A DNA stretch of 64,000 nucleotides, from assembly GCF_026341855.1 (NCBI RefSeq), contig NZ_JAPENW010000001.1, positions 5,633,001 through 5,697,000 on the forward strand. The letters run 5' to 3'. Below the pieces are notes generated by a model that worked only from the letters and a program-made list of their open reading frames with translations, searched no databases and was not told where the DNA came from. The stretch comes from Streptomyces sp. NBC_00568. GTDB taxonomy: Bacteria; Actinomycetota; Actinomycetes; Streptomycetales; Streptomycetaceae. Made by a program: the position numbers and the translations under genes. Shown here piece after piece: positions 38,773-46,496 of the stretch (position 1 is the first letter of the stretch; every line of letters starts with the position of its first letter).

Positions 38773-40854
38773 GTGACGGATCAGGCGGTGGACGACGGCG
38801 GCACCAAGGTGTCGGCCAAGGGGCAGCGCCCGGCTGCCGGGTCCGCTCCTACGAAGAGTCAGTTCCTGGGCCGTACAAGAGAGTTGAAGGAACTCCGGGC
38901 GGACATCGAGCGCGCGGGCCTCGACACCCTCTCCGGCCGCAAGGCACCACGGGCGCGGGTGCTGCTCATCGCGGGCAAGCCCGGCTCCGGCCGCACCGCG
39001 CTCGCCGCTCAGCTCGCCGCGCAGGTCGCCGAGAGTTACCCCGACGGCCTCCTGCGGGCCCGGCTCACCGAACCCGACGGCACCCCGGTGCCCACCGAGG
39101 CCACCGCGCGGGAACTGCTCACCGCCCTCGGGCTGGCCACACCCCCCGGCGCCGGGGCCGACGACCTCGGCGAGCGGTTGCGCGAGGCCCTCGCCGTCCG
39201 CCGGGCGGTGCTCCTGCTCGACGACGCGGCCGACGCCGGACAGGTCGACGCGCTGCTGCCCGACTCCCCGGAATGCCTGGTCATCGCCGTCTCCGGCGGG
39301 CCGCTGACCGGTATCGCGGACGTCCGCCCCTGCACCCTCGGCGGCCTGGACACCAAGTCCGCCCTCGAACTCCTCGGCCACTTCACCGGTTCGGTGCGCA
39401 TCACCGTCGATCCGCTCGCCGCCGAAGGGCTGGTCGAACTGTGCGCGGGTCAGCCCACCGCACTGGTCCTGGCCGGCGGCTGGCTCGCCGCGCGCCCCGC
39501 CTCCGCCGTCGCCGACCTCGCCAAACAGCTGCGCACCGAGGGCGAGGACGGCACACCGCTGGCCCGGGTCTTCCGGCATGCGTACGCCTCGCTGCCGAGC
39601 AGCGCCGCGCGGATACTGCGACTGCTGTCGCTCGCCCCCGCGGGCCTCGTCGACCCGCACACCGCCTCCGCGCTGGCCGGCTGCTCGGTCCAGGCGGCGC
39701 AGACGACGCTGGACGACTTCGTCGCCCTCGGCCTGTTGCGGGCGATTCCGTCGCCGCTGCCGCAGTACGAGGTCCCCGGCTGCCTCCTGCCCGCCCTCCA
39801 GACGCTGGTCGAGGCCCACGACCGGCCCGCCGAGGTGCAGCTGGCCCGTGCCCGGATGCTGGAGCGGACCGTGCGGCTGCTGGTGTCCTGCCGCGCCATC
39901 ACCGAGACCGACAGCTCGCCCGCCCGCGAGAAACTCGCCGGAATGCCGCGTGCCCTGCGCTTCCCCAGCCCCCGGGCGGCCGAGGACTGGCTGCGCGTCC
40001 GGCAGCCCGCGCTGCTCGCCTCGGCCCGGCTGGCGGTCGCCGACGGGGAGCTGGACACCCTCGCCCGACGGCTGATGGCCGCCCTCGTGCGGGCGATGGT
40101 CGTCCACTTCGGCACCCAGGCCGCGGCGCCCGAGCTGTACGGGATCCACCGTCTCGTCCTGGACGTCGCCGAGCGCCGGAATCTGCCCCGCGAGAAGGCC
40201 GCGGCCCTGCTCAATCTCGCCGACCTGGACGCGCAGACCGGCCGTACGGCCGACGCCCTCGCCCGCTACCGGGCCGCGCTCGACGCCGGACGCGAGGCGA
40301 ACGACCCGTACGCGACCGGCCGCGCGATGGAATCCGTAGGCGGCGCCCACCAGGAGCTCGGCGACTACGACCGGGCCGCCGACTGGTACGGCAGGGCGCT
40401 CGCCCAGCGGCTCGCACGGGGGGAGCGCGTGGACGCCGCCCGGCTGTACGGGCGCATCGCCACCGTGCACACCTACGCGGGCCGCTACGGCGAGGCGCTG
40501 GTCAACTGGCGCGCCGCCGTCGCGGGACACCGCAAGAACGGCGATGTCGCCGCCCAGGCAAGGGCGTTGAGCGAGATGGCGCGCGTCCAGGAGTACGCGG
40601 GACGGCCCGAGGAGTCGCTGCGCACCTGCCAGGAGGCCGTCGAGTGGGCGCGCCGCGCGGACGACGTACGCCTGCAGGCCGCGTTGCAGCTCAGGCTGGC
40701 CGACACCCTGGACCGGCTCGGCGACCCCGCCGCCGCCCGGCTGCACCGCGCGGCGGCCGAGCGCATGCTGGGAGATGAGCTCCCTGAGAGTGCATCCGGC
40801 ATGGAACACGACGCTAATGCCTGCGAAATCCGCAGTGCATCCGCTGAAGATTGA
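38773..40854 (+). CDS. STAND-type NTPase with C-terminal TPR repeats, atypical P-loop
   Basis: A 693-residue protein. After a disordered N-terminus (1-28) comes an NB-ARC-like NTPase: P-loop GKPGSGRT (68-75) and Walker B AVLLLDDAADA. The usual P-loop lysine is Arg74. Winged-helix-like and helical segments follow, then TPR-like pairs from about residue 470 (AALLNLADLDAQTGRTADAL, AYHQELGDYDRAADWYGRAL-type repeats, YGEALVNWRAAVAGHRKNGD). There is no DNA-binding or effector domain at either end. Such proteins usually act as signal switches or scaffolds in actinomycetes. The role here is unknown. Confidence 0.9.
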   Translation: MTDQAVDDGGTKVSAKGQRPAAGSAPTKSQFLGRTRELKELRADIERAGLDTLSGRKAPRARVLLIAGKPGSGRTALAAQLAAQVAESYPDGLLRARLTEPDGTPVPTEATARELLTALGLATPPGAGADDLGERLREALAVRRAVLLLDDAADAGQVDALLPDSPECLVIAVSGGPLTGIADVRPCTLGGLDTKSALELLGHFTGSVRITVDPLAAEGLVELCAGQPTALVLAGGWLAARPASAVADLAKQLRTEGEDGTPLARVFRHAYASLPSSAARILRLLSLAPAGLVDPHTASALAGCSVQAAQTTLDDFVALGLLRAIPSPLPQYEVPGCLLPALQTLVEAHDRPAEVQLARARMLERTVRLLVSCRAITETDSSPAREKLAGMPRALRFPSPRAAEDWLRVRQPALLASARLAVADGELDTLARRLMAALVRAMVVHFGTQAAAPELYGIHRLVLDVAERRNLPREKAAALLNLADLDAQTGRTADALARYRAALDAGREANDPYATGRAMESVGGAHQELGDYDRAADWYGRALAQRLARGERVDAARLYGRIATVHTYAGRYGEALVNWRAAVAGHRKNGDVAAQARALSEMARVQEYAGRPEESLRTCQEAVEWARRADDVRLQAALQLRLADTLDRLGDPAAARLHRAAAERMLGDELPESASGMEHDANACEIRSASAED

Positions 40855-40960
40855 TGCATTGAAAGGCTAGACAGAGAGAATCCCTTCATTAGACTGGCTC
40901 CGCCGCGTTCTTCCGTGGTGTTTCCCGGTGTGCTCCCGTACGTCGGGTATGACATGCATT
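40790..40960. promoter_or_regulatory. Cluster of TGCAT motifs before ald
   Basis: TGCAT occurs at 40791, 40836, 40855 and 40955. AGTGCATCCG is repeated 45 bp apart (40790 and 40835), and ATGCATTG is repeated 100 bp apart (40854 and 40954). Part lies within the end of the STAND gene. An Lrp/AsnC-type regulator such as AldR is the obvious candidate binder, but no consensus was checked. Confidence 0.35.
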
Positions 40961-41025
40961 GCCTGGCTTGCGTCGCCTCGGCATGCACAGCCCCAGAGCC
41001 CTCTGAGTCAAGGACCGTGATCGAC

Positions 41026-42141
41026 GTGAAGGTCGGCATCCCCCGCGAGGTCAAGAACAACGAGTTCCGGGTGGCCATCACCCCCGCCGGCGTGCACGAG
41101 CTGGTGCGCCACGGCCACCAGGTCTTCGTCGAGCAGAACGCCGGCGTCGGCTCCTCGATCACGGACGAGGAGTACGTCTTCGCCGGAGCGCAGATCCTCG
41201 GCACCGCCGACGAGGTCTGGGCCACCGCCGACCTGCTGCTGAAGGTCAAGGAGCCCATCGCGGAGGAGTACCACCGGCTCCGCAAGGACCAGACGCTCTT
41301 CACCTACCTGCACCTGGCCGCTTCCAAGGAGTGCACGGACGCCCTCCTGGAGTCCGGCACCACGGCGATCGCGTACGAGACCGTCGAGCTCCCCAGCCGC
41401 GCGCTGCCGCTGCTCGCCCCGATGTCCGAGGTCGCGGGCCGTCTCGCCCCGCAGGTCGGCGCCTACCACCTGATGCGCGCCAACGGCGGCCGCGGCGTTC
41501 TGCCCGGCGGTGTCCCGGGCGTGCTGCCGGCCAAGGCCGTCGTCATCGGCGGTGGCGTCTCCGGCTGGAACGCCGCGCAGATCGCCATCGGCATGGGCTT
41601 CGAGGTGACGCTGCTCGACCGCGACATCAACAAGCTGCGCGAGGCCGACAAGATCTTCGGCACGAAGGTCAAGGCCGTCATGTCCAACTCCTTCGAGCTG
41701 GAGAAGGCCTGCCTCGAGGCCGACCTCGTGATCGGGGCCGTCCTGATCCCCGGCGCCAAGGCTCCGAAGCTGGTCACCAACGAGCTCGTCGCGCGGATGA
41801 AGCCCGGAAGTGTCCTTGTCGACATCGCGATCGACCAGGGCGGCTGCTTCGAGGACTCGCGTCCGACCACGCACGCCGAGCCGACCTTCCCGGTCCACAA
41901 CTCGGTCTTCTACTGCGTCGCCAACATGCCCGGCGCGGTGCCCAACACCTCGACGTACGCGCTGACCAATGCCACGCTGCCGTACATCGTCGAGCTCGCC
42001 GACCGCGGCTGGGTCGAGGCCCTGCGCCGTGACAACGCGCTGGCCAAGGGCCTCAACACCCATGACGGCAAGGTTGTTTACCGCGAGGTCGCCGAGGCGC
42101 ACGGACTGGAGCACGTCGAGCTCGAGACCCTGCTCGGCTGA
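41026..42141 (+). CDS. ald: Alanine dehydrogenase
   Basis: A 371-residue protein colinear with mycobacterial Ald: KVGIPREVKNNEFRVAITPA, LLKVKEPIAEEYHRLRKDQ, the catalytic His in FTYLHLAASKECTDA, and the NAD-binding AVVIGGGVSGWNAAQIAIGM. It interconverts L-alanine and pyruvate + ammonia with NAD. The GTG at 41026 starts at the family position with AAGGA 11 nt upstream; GTG at 41017 is too close to that site. Two hairpins follow the stop. Confidence 0.96.
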   Translation: MKVGIPREVKNNEFRVAITPAGVHELVRHGHQVFVEQNAGVGSSITDEEYVFAGAQILGTADEVWATADLLLKVKEPIAEEYHRLRKDQTLFTYLHLAASKECTDALLESGTTAIAYETVELPSRALPLLAPMSEVAGRLAPQVGAYHLMRANGGRGVLPGGVPGVLPAKAVVIGGGVSGWNAAQIAIGMGFEVTLLDRDINKLREADKIFGTKVKAVMSNSFELEKACLEADLVIGAVLIPGAKAPKLVTNELVARMKPGSVLVDIAIDQGGCFEDSRPTTHAEPTFPVHNSVFYCVANMPGAVPNTSTYALTNATLPYIVELADRGWVEALRRDNALAKGLNTHDGKVVYREVAEAHGLEHVELETLLG

Positions 42142-42155
42142 GACCCCAGGCGGCT

Positions 42156-42185
42156 CCAGGAGTCGACATTCCGGCCGACTCCTGG
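42156..42185 (+). terminator. First hairpin after ald
   Basis: A 10-bp perfect stem (42156-42165 with 42176-42185), 10-nt loop, 15 nt after the stop codon. Confidence 0.6.
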
Positions 42186-42229
42186 CCGACAAAAGGCGAT
42201 ACGTCAACACAGGTCGTCAACACCGTGTA

Positions 42230-42264
42230 CCCGGCCGGACCTTGCCCGACAAGGTCCGGCCGGG
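42230..42264 (+). terminator. Second hairpin after ald
   Basis: A 14-bp perfect stem (42230-42243 with 42251-42264), 7-nt loop. Probably the main terminator of ald. Confidence 0.8.
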
Positions 42265-42523
42265 TGTGTGTCGGGTCACTTTGCGACACTCGTTCAACTC
42301 GCCGCGAACGTAACTCTTCAACCGATTCGCACACCGGTGAAACCTGCCGTGCGACGGCCTTACGCCCTTGACAGAGGGGTGTTCGGTTGCCGACACATCG
42401 GGTCGGGTCCGGCGGATTGTGTTGCTGCGGAGCGGTGACACGCCATAGAGTCGCCAATCGTCGGCATGGTGCCACGCTGACCTATCTAGAAGTTTCCTGG
42501 TCACCAAGGAGGTAAGACGACTT

Positions 42524-43693
42524 GTGAATGAGTCGACATTTACTCCCGGGGGTGGTCAACCAGGAATGCCGGCGCGGGGCCAGAGCCCCACGGGGCTCGA
42601 GGCTGTCGGCTCCGTCGCTGTCCGCACCTTCGCAGCCCACCAGAGTCCCCGGATGACTCAGACAGCACACCCGAGCATGGATGGCCATCACGTGAACGCC
42701 ATGGCCGGCAACGGAAGTGGCGAGAACCACACCCACTTCGCCGACTACGACGAACTGCCCGAGGGGCACTTCTACGACCCCGACGCCGAGTACGAGCCCG
42801 ATCCGGAGTACGCGGCCACGCTCGCGCCCGACGCGGCCCGCCAGCGCCGTGAGCGCATCGGCCCGACGGGGCGCCCGCTGCCCTACTTCCCGATCCCGGG
42901 TCCGCTGACCAGCCACGGCCCCGCGACGATCATCGCGATGTGCAACCAGAAGGGCGGCGTGGGCAAGACCACGTCGACCATCAACCTGGGGGCCGCGCTC
43001 GCGGAGTACGGACGCCGGGTGCTGCTCGTCGACTTCGACCCGCAGGGCGCGCTGTCCGTGGGTCTCGGCGTCAACCCGATGGAGCTCGACCTCACCGTCT
43101 ACAACCTGCTCATGGAGCGGGGCATGGCGGCCGACGACGTGCTCCTGAAGACGGCGGTCCCGAACATGGACCTGCTGCCCAGCAACATCGACCTGTCCGC
43201 CGCCGAAGTGCAACTGGTGAGCGAGGTCGCCCGCGAGTCCACGCTGCAGCGCGCCCTGAAGCCGCTGATGGCCGACTACGACTACATCGTGATCGACTGT
43301 CAGCCCTCGCTCGGCCTGCTCACCGTGAACGCGCTGACGGCGGCCCACAAGGTGATCGTGCCGCTGGAGTGCGAGTTCTTCGCGCTGCGCGGTGTCGCCC
43401 TGCTCACCGAGACCATCGAGAAGGTCCAGGAGCGGCTCAACCCCGAGCTGGAGCTCGACGGCATCCTCGCCACGATGTACGACTCCCGCACGGTGCACAG
43501 CCGTGAGGTGCTCGCACGCGTCGTCGAGGCCTTCGACGATCACGTCTACCACACCGTGATCGGCCGGACCGTCCGCTTCCCGGAGACCACGGTCGCCGGT
43601 GAGCCGATCACCACCTACGCCTCCAACTCCGTCGGTGCCGCCGCCTATCGCCAGCTCGCCAGGGAGGTGCTCGCCCGGTGTCACGCCGAGTGA
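42524..43693 (+). CDS. ParA-family ATPase of the scp operon
   Basis: A 389-residue protein. The first 130 residues are a poorly conserved, acidic and Pro/Gly-rich extension (YDELPEGHFYDPDAEYEPDP read as its core). The ParA/Soj domain follows: deviant Walker A CNQKGGVGKTT (P-loop 143-150), LLVDFDPQGALS, and YIVIDCQPSLGLLT. Lys143 in KGG is the dimer signature lysine. This is the ParA paralogue found beside scpAB in actinobacteria (Rv1708-like), not the origin-proximal ParA. The next gene overlaps by 16 nt and encodes the likely partner protein. The GTG start has GGAGG upstream; internal starts such as ATG at codon 44 cannot be excluded. Confidence 0.93.
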   Translation: MNESTFTPGGGQPGMPARGQSPTGLEAVGSVAVRTFAAHQSPRMTQTAHPSMDGHHVNAMAGNGSGENHTHFADYDELPEGHFYDPDAEYEPDPEYAATLAPDAARQRRERIGPTGRPLPYFPIPGPLTSHGPATIIAMCNQKGGVGKTTSTINLGAALAEYGRRVLLVDFDPQGALSVGLGVNPMELDLTVYNLLMERGMAADDVLLKTAVPNMDLLPSNIDLSAAEVQLVSEVARESTLQRALKPLMADYDYIVIDCQPSLGLLTVNALTAAHKVIVPLECEFFALRGVALLTETIEKVQERLNPELELDGILATMYDSRTVHSREVLARVVEAFDDHVYHTVIGRTVRFPETTVAGEPITTYASNSVGAAAYRQLAREVLARCHAE

Positions 43694-44259
43694 GTCTGCC
43701 GGGGGCCGACGAACTGTTCCGTACCACCGGGGGAATGGCGCTCCAGTCGTCCACGCCCTCGCGCCGGACCAACGGTGAGGCCCGGGTGCCGGCTCCGGCC
43801 GGCGAGAGCGACGCGGCGGCCGCCGGGGAGGACGGGCCCCAGTCGGTGCCGGTCCGGGGCGGTGACGGCGAGGGCGACGAACACGTCGCCTCCGACGCCG
43901 AGTCGTCCGACGCGGGAGAGTCCCGCAGCCGGGGCGGCGCCCCGGATCGTTCGGGGCGGCGTCAGCCGGCGCAGGAAGGTTCTGCCGCCCCCGCCACCTC
44001 CGTGCAGTCGTCCCGCAAACGCGGGCGGGCCGCCAACCGCCGGCCCAGCGGGCGGGAGCGGCACGACGAGAAGATCACGGTGTACGTGTCCGCCGAGGAG
44101 CTGATGGACCTCGAGCACGCGCGCCTGGTGCTCCGCGGTGAGCACGGGCTCGCCGTGGACCGCGGGCGGATCGTCCGTGAGGCGGTCGCGGTGGTCCTCG
44201 CCGATCTGGAATCCCGCGGGGACGCGAGCATCCTCGTACGACGTCTGCGCGGGCGGTAG
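43678..44259 (+). CDS. Putative ribbon-helix-helix protein, likely ParA partner
   Basis: A 193-residue protein. Residues 1-120 are disordered, Ser/Gly/Arg/Pro-rich, and end in a basic patch (SSRKRGRAANRRPSGRERHD). The C-terminal 70 residues look like an RHH/MetJ-Arc fold: strand EKITVYVSAEE, helix LMDLEHARLVLRGEHG, helix DRGRIVREAVAVVLADLES. Plasmid ParA proteins often pair with RHH proteins in place of ParB. Its start lies inside parA and scpA follows after 18 nt, which supports a functional unit. DNA binding is inference. Confidence 0.78.
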   Translation: MSRRVSLPGADELFRTTGGMALQSSTPSRRTNGEARVPAPAGESDAAAAGEDGPQSVPVRGGDGEGDEHVASDAESSDAGESRSRGGAPDRSGRRQPAQEGSAAPATSVQSSRKRGRAANRRPSGRERHDEKITVYVSAEELMDLEHARLVLRGEHGLAVDRGRIVREAVAVVLADLESRGDASILVRRLRGR

Positions 44260-44277
44260 CGGTAGCCTGCGACGGCT

Positions 44278-45843
44278 ATGACCTCGAACGTCCCGCCCCC
44301 GTCCGCCGCCTCCGGCGGTCGTCGGCGTGCGCTGGGGCGCGGGCCGGGGACGGCACCGTCCGAGCCGTCCGAGGTATCCGCCGACCTGCCGGAGGCACCC
44401 GCCGAGCCGCCCGGAGAGGGCGCCGAGCCGTCAAGGGCACCCGCGGAGGGTGCTGAGCTGTCCGCGACGGCCGCGGAGGTGGTTGCCGGGCCGTCCGAGA
44501 CGCCCGCGGAGGGCGGCGCCGGGCTGTCTGCGACGCCCGCGGAGGGCACCGAGCCGTCTGTGACACCCGCGGAGGGCGCTGAGCTGTCCGCGACGGCCGC
44601 GGAGGTTGCCGAGCCGTCCGCGACGCCCGTAGAGGGCGGCGCCGGGCTGTCCGCGGCGCCCGCGGAGGCCGCTGAGGCGTCCGAGACGCCCCTTGAGGGC
44701 GGTGCCGAGCCGTCTGCGATGCCCGCAGGGGTCATGGAGGCGTCCGAGGCGTCCGCGGGTCCGGTCGCGTGGTCGCAGGCGCCTGGAGAGGCCGCTGAGG
44801 CCGCTCCGGGGTCCGCGGGGGCCGTCAGGTCGCCGGGGGAGACGGCAGGGCTGTTCCGGGCGCCCGGAGAGGGCACGGAGCGATACGCGGGGCCGGACGC
44901 ACCGGTCGAGCTGCCCGAGACGCCGGGGGACGGCCCAGGGGTGCCCGGGACTCCGGCCGGCCCGGCCGGGGTGTCCGCGGAGGTCTCCGACGGCGCTCCC
45001 GGTGAGTCCGGTGACGGTGTCTTCAAGGTGCGGCTCTCGAACTTCGAAGGCCCCTTCGATCTCCTGCTCCAGCTGATCTCCAAGCACAAGCTCGATGTCA
45101 CCGAAGTGGCGCTGTCCAAGGTCACCGACGAGTTCATGACGCACATCCGGGCGATGGGCCCGGACTGGGACCTCGACCAGACGACCGAGTTCCTGGTCGT
45201 CGCGGCGACGCTGCTCGATCTGAAGGCGGCCCGGCTGCTCCCGACCGCCGAGGTCGAGGACGAGGCCGACCTGGCCCTCCTGGAGGCGCGGGACCTGCTG
45301 TTCGCCCGGTTGCTCCAGTACCGCGCGTACAAGCAGATCGCGGACATCTTCAACGCGCGGCTCGAGGAGGAGGCCCGCCGCTATCCCCGTACCGTCGGGC
45401 TCGAGGCGCATCACGCCGAACTGCTGCCCGAGGTCGTCATCAGCATCGGGGCGGAGGGGTTCGCGAAGCTAGCCGTGAAGGCGATGCAGCCGAGGCCCAA
45501 GCCGCAGGTGTACGTCGACCACATCCACGCGCCGCTCGTCAGCGTGCAGGAGCAGGCCGGGATCGTGGTGGCGCGGCTCCGGGAACTCGGCGAGGCCAGC
45601 TTCCGCTCGCTCGTCGAGGACACCGACGACACCCTCACCGTGGTCGCCCGGTTCCTGGCCCTGCTGGAGCTCTACCGCGAGAAGGCCGTCGCCCTGGACC
45701 AGGAGGAGGCCCTCGGGGACCTGATGGTGCGCTGGACGGGCGGGGAGGGCGACGACCGGCCGAGGGTGACCGACGAGTTCGACCGGCCCGCGGAAGCGGT
45801 GAAGGACGAGGCAGGGCGCGGGACCAAGGAGGAGAAGGCGTGA
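44278..45843 (+). CDS. scpA: Condensin kleisin subunit ScpA with repetitive N-terminal extension
   Basis: A 521-residue protein, about twice the usual length. The ScpA domain starts at residue 250 (FKVRLSNFEGPFDLLLQLIS, HKLDVTEVALSKVTDEFM) and runs to the winged-helix C-terminus (SFRSLVEDTDDTLTVVARFL, ALLELYREKAVALDQEE). It bridges the Smc ATPase and binds ScpB. Residues 1-249 are an acidic Pro/Ala/Glu-rich tract containing about ten 10-11-residue units such as PAEGAELSAT and PAEGGAGLSAT, with no family counterpart that I know. The scpB start overlaps its stop by 4 nt. Confidence 0.95.
   Translation: MTSNVPPPSAASGGRRRALGRGPGTAPSEPSEVSADLPEAPAEPPGEGAEPSRAPAEGAELSATAAEVVAGPSETPAEGGAGLSATPAEGTEPSVTPAEGAELSATAAEVAEPSATPVEGGAGLSAAPAEAAEASETPLEGGAEPSAMPAGVMEASEASAGPVAWSQAPGEAAEAAPGSAGAVRSPGETAGLFRAPGEGTERYAGPDAPVELPETPGDGPGVPGTPAGPAGVSAEVSDGAPGESGDGVFKVRLSNFEGPFDLLLQLISKHKLDVTEVALSKVTDEFMTHIRAMGPDWDLDQTTEFLVVAATLLDLKAARLLPTAEVEDEADLALLEARDLLFARLLQYRAYKQIADIFNARLEEEARRYPRTVGLEAHHAELLPEVVISIGAEGFAKLAVKAMQPRPKPQVYVDHIHAPLVSVQEQAGIVVARLRELGEASFRSLVEDTDDTLTVVARFLALLELYREKAVALDQEEALGDLMVRWTGGEGDDRPRVTDEFDRPAEAVKDEAGRGTKEEKA
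44441..44740 (+). repeat. 30/33-bp in-frame repeats in scpA
   Basis: About ten units of 30 or 33 bp, most beginning CCCGCGGAGGGC and ending near TCCGCGACG. They encode alternating PAEG- and AAEV-type decapeptides. Unit length is always a multiple of three, so copy changes keep the frame. Confidence 0.85.
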
Positions 45844-46496
45844 GCGAGGAGACCACCGACACCCCCGCGGGGCCGCGCACCGTCGCCGACCTCGATCTCA
45901 GGCCCGCCCTGGAGGCCGTCCTGATGGTGGTGGACGAGCCGGCCACCGAGGAGCACCTCGCCAAGATTCTCGAGCGGCCGAAGCGGCAGATCGCGGACGC
46001 GCTGCGCGCGCTGGCCGACGAGTACACCGTCCAGGGCCGCGGTTTCGAGCTCAGGCTGATCGCGGGCGGCTGGCGTTTCTACTCGCGTCCCGCGTACGCG
46101 AGTGCCGTCGAACGCTTCGTCCTGGACGGTCAGCAGGCCCGGCTCACCCAGGCGGCCCTGGAGACGCTCGCCGTCGTCGCGTACCGTCAGCCGGTCAGCC
46201 GATCAAGGGTCTCGGCGGTCCGCGGAGTCAACTGCGACGGCGTGATGCGCACCCTCCTCCAGCGGGGTCTGGTCGAGGAGGCGGGCACGGAACCCGAAAC
46301 AGGTGCGATCCTGTACACGACGACGAACTACTTCCTGGAGCGAATGGGCCTGCGCGGTCTGGACGAGCTCCCGGAGCTCGCGCCCTTCCTCCCCGAGGCG
46401 GACGCGATCGAGGCCGAGACGCTGGAAGGGGTCCCGTCGTTCGATCCGGATGCACCGGATGCAGATGCAGACGACACGACGACGACGGAACTTTGA
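45840..46496 (+). CDS. scpB: Condensin subunit ScpB
   Basis: A 218-residue protein with two winged helices: LRPALEAVLMVVDEPATEEH, RGFELRLIAGGWRFYSRPAY, TQAALETLAVVAYRQPVSRS and RVSAVRGVNCDGVMRTLLQR. The C-terminus is acidic. It dimerises and binds the central region of ScpA in the Smc-ScpAB condensin. GTGA overlap with scpA and TGATG overlap with the RluB-type gene show tight operon coupling. Confidence 0.96.
   Translation: MSEETTDTPAGPRTVADLDLRPALEAVLMVVDEPATEEHLAKILERPKRQIADALRALADEYTVQGRGFELRLIAGGWRFYSRPAYASAVERFVLDGQQARLTQAALETLAVVAYRQPVSRSRVSAVRGVNCDGVMRTLLQRGLVEEAGTEPETGAILYTTTNYFLERMGLRGLDELPELAPFLPEADAIEAETLEGVPSFDPDAPDADADDTTTTEL

Larger units (their letters stand above)
42142..42523 (+). 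promoter_or_regulatory. ald-parA intergenic region
   Basis: 382 bp. The first 125 bp hold two terminator-like hairpins. The rest is AT-richer than its surroundings and contains the parA promoter region and ribosome site (AAGGAGG near 42506). No further gene is seen. Confidence 0.6.
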
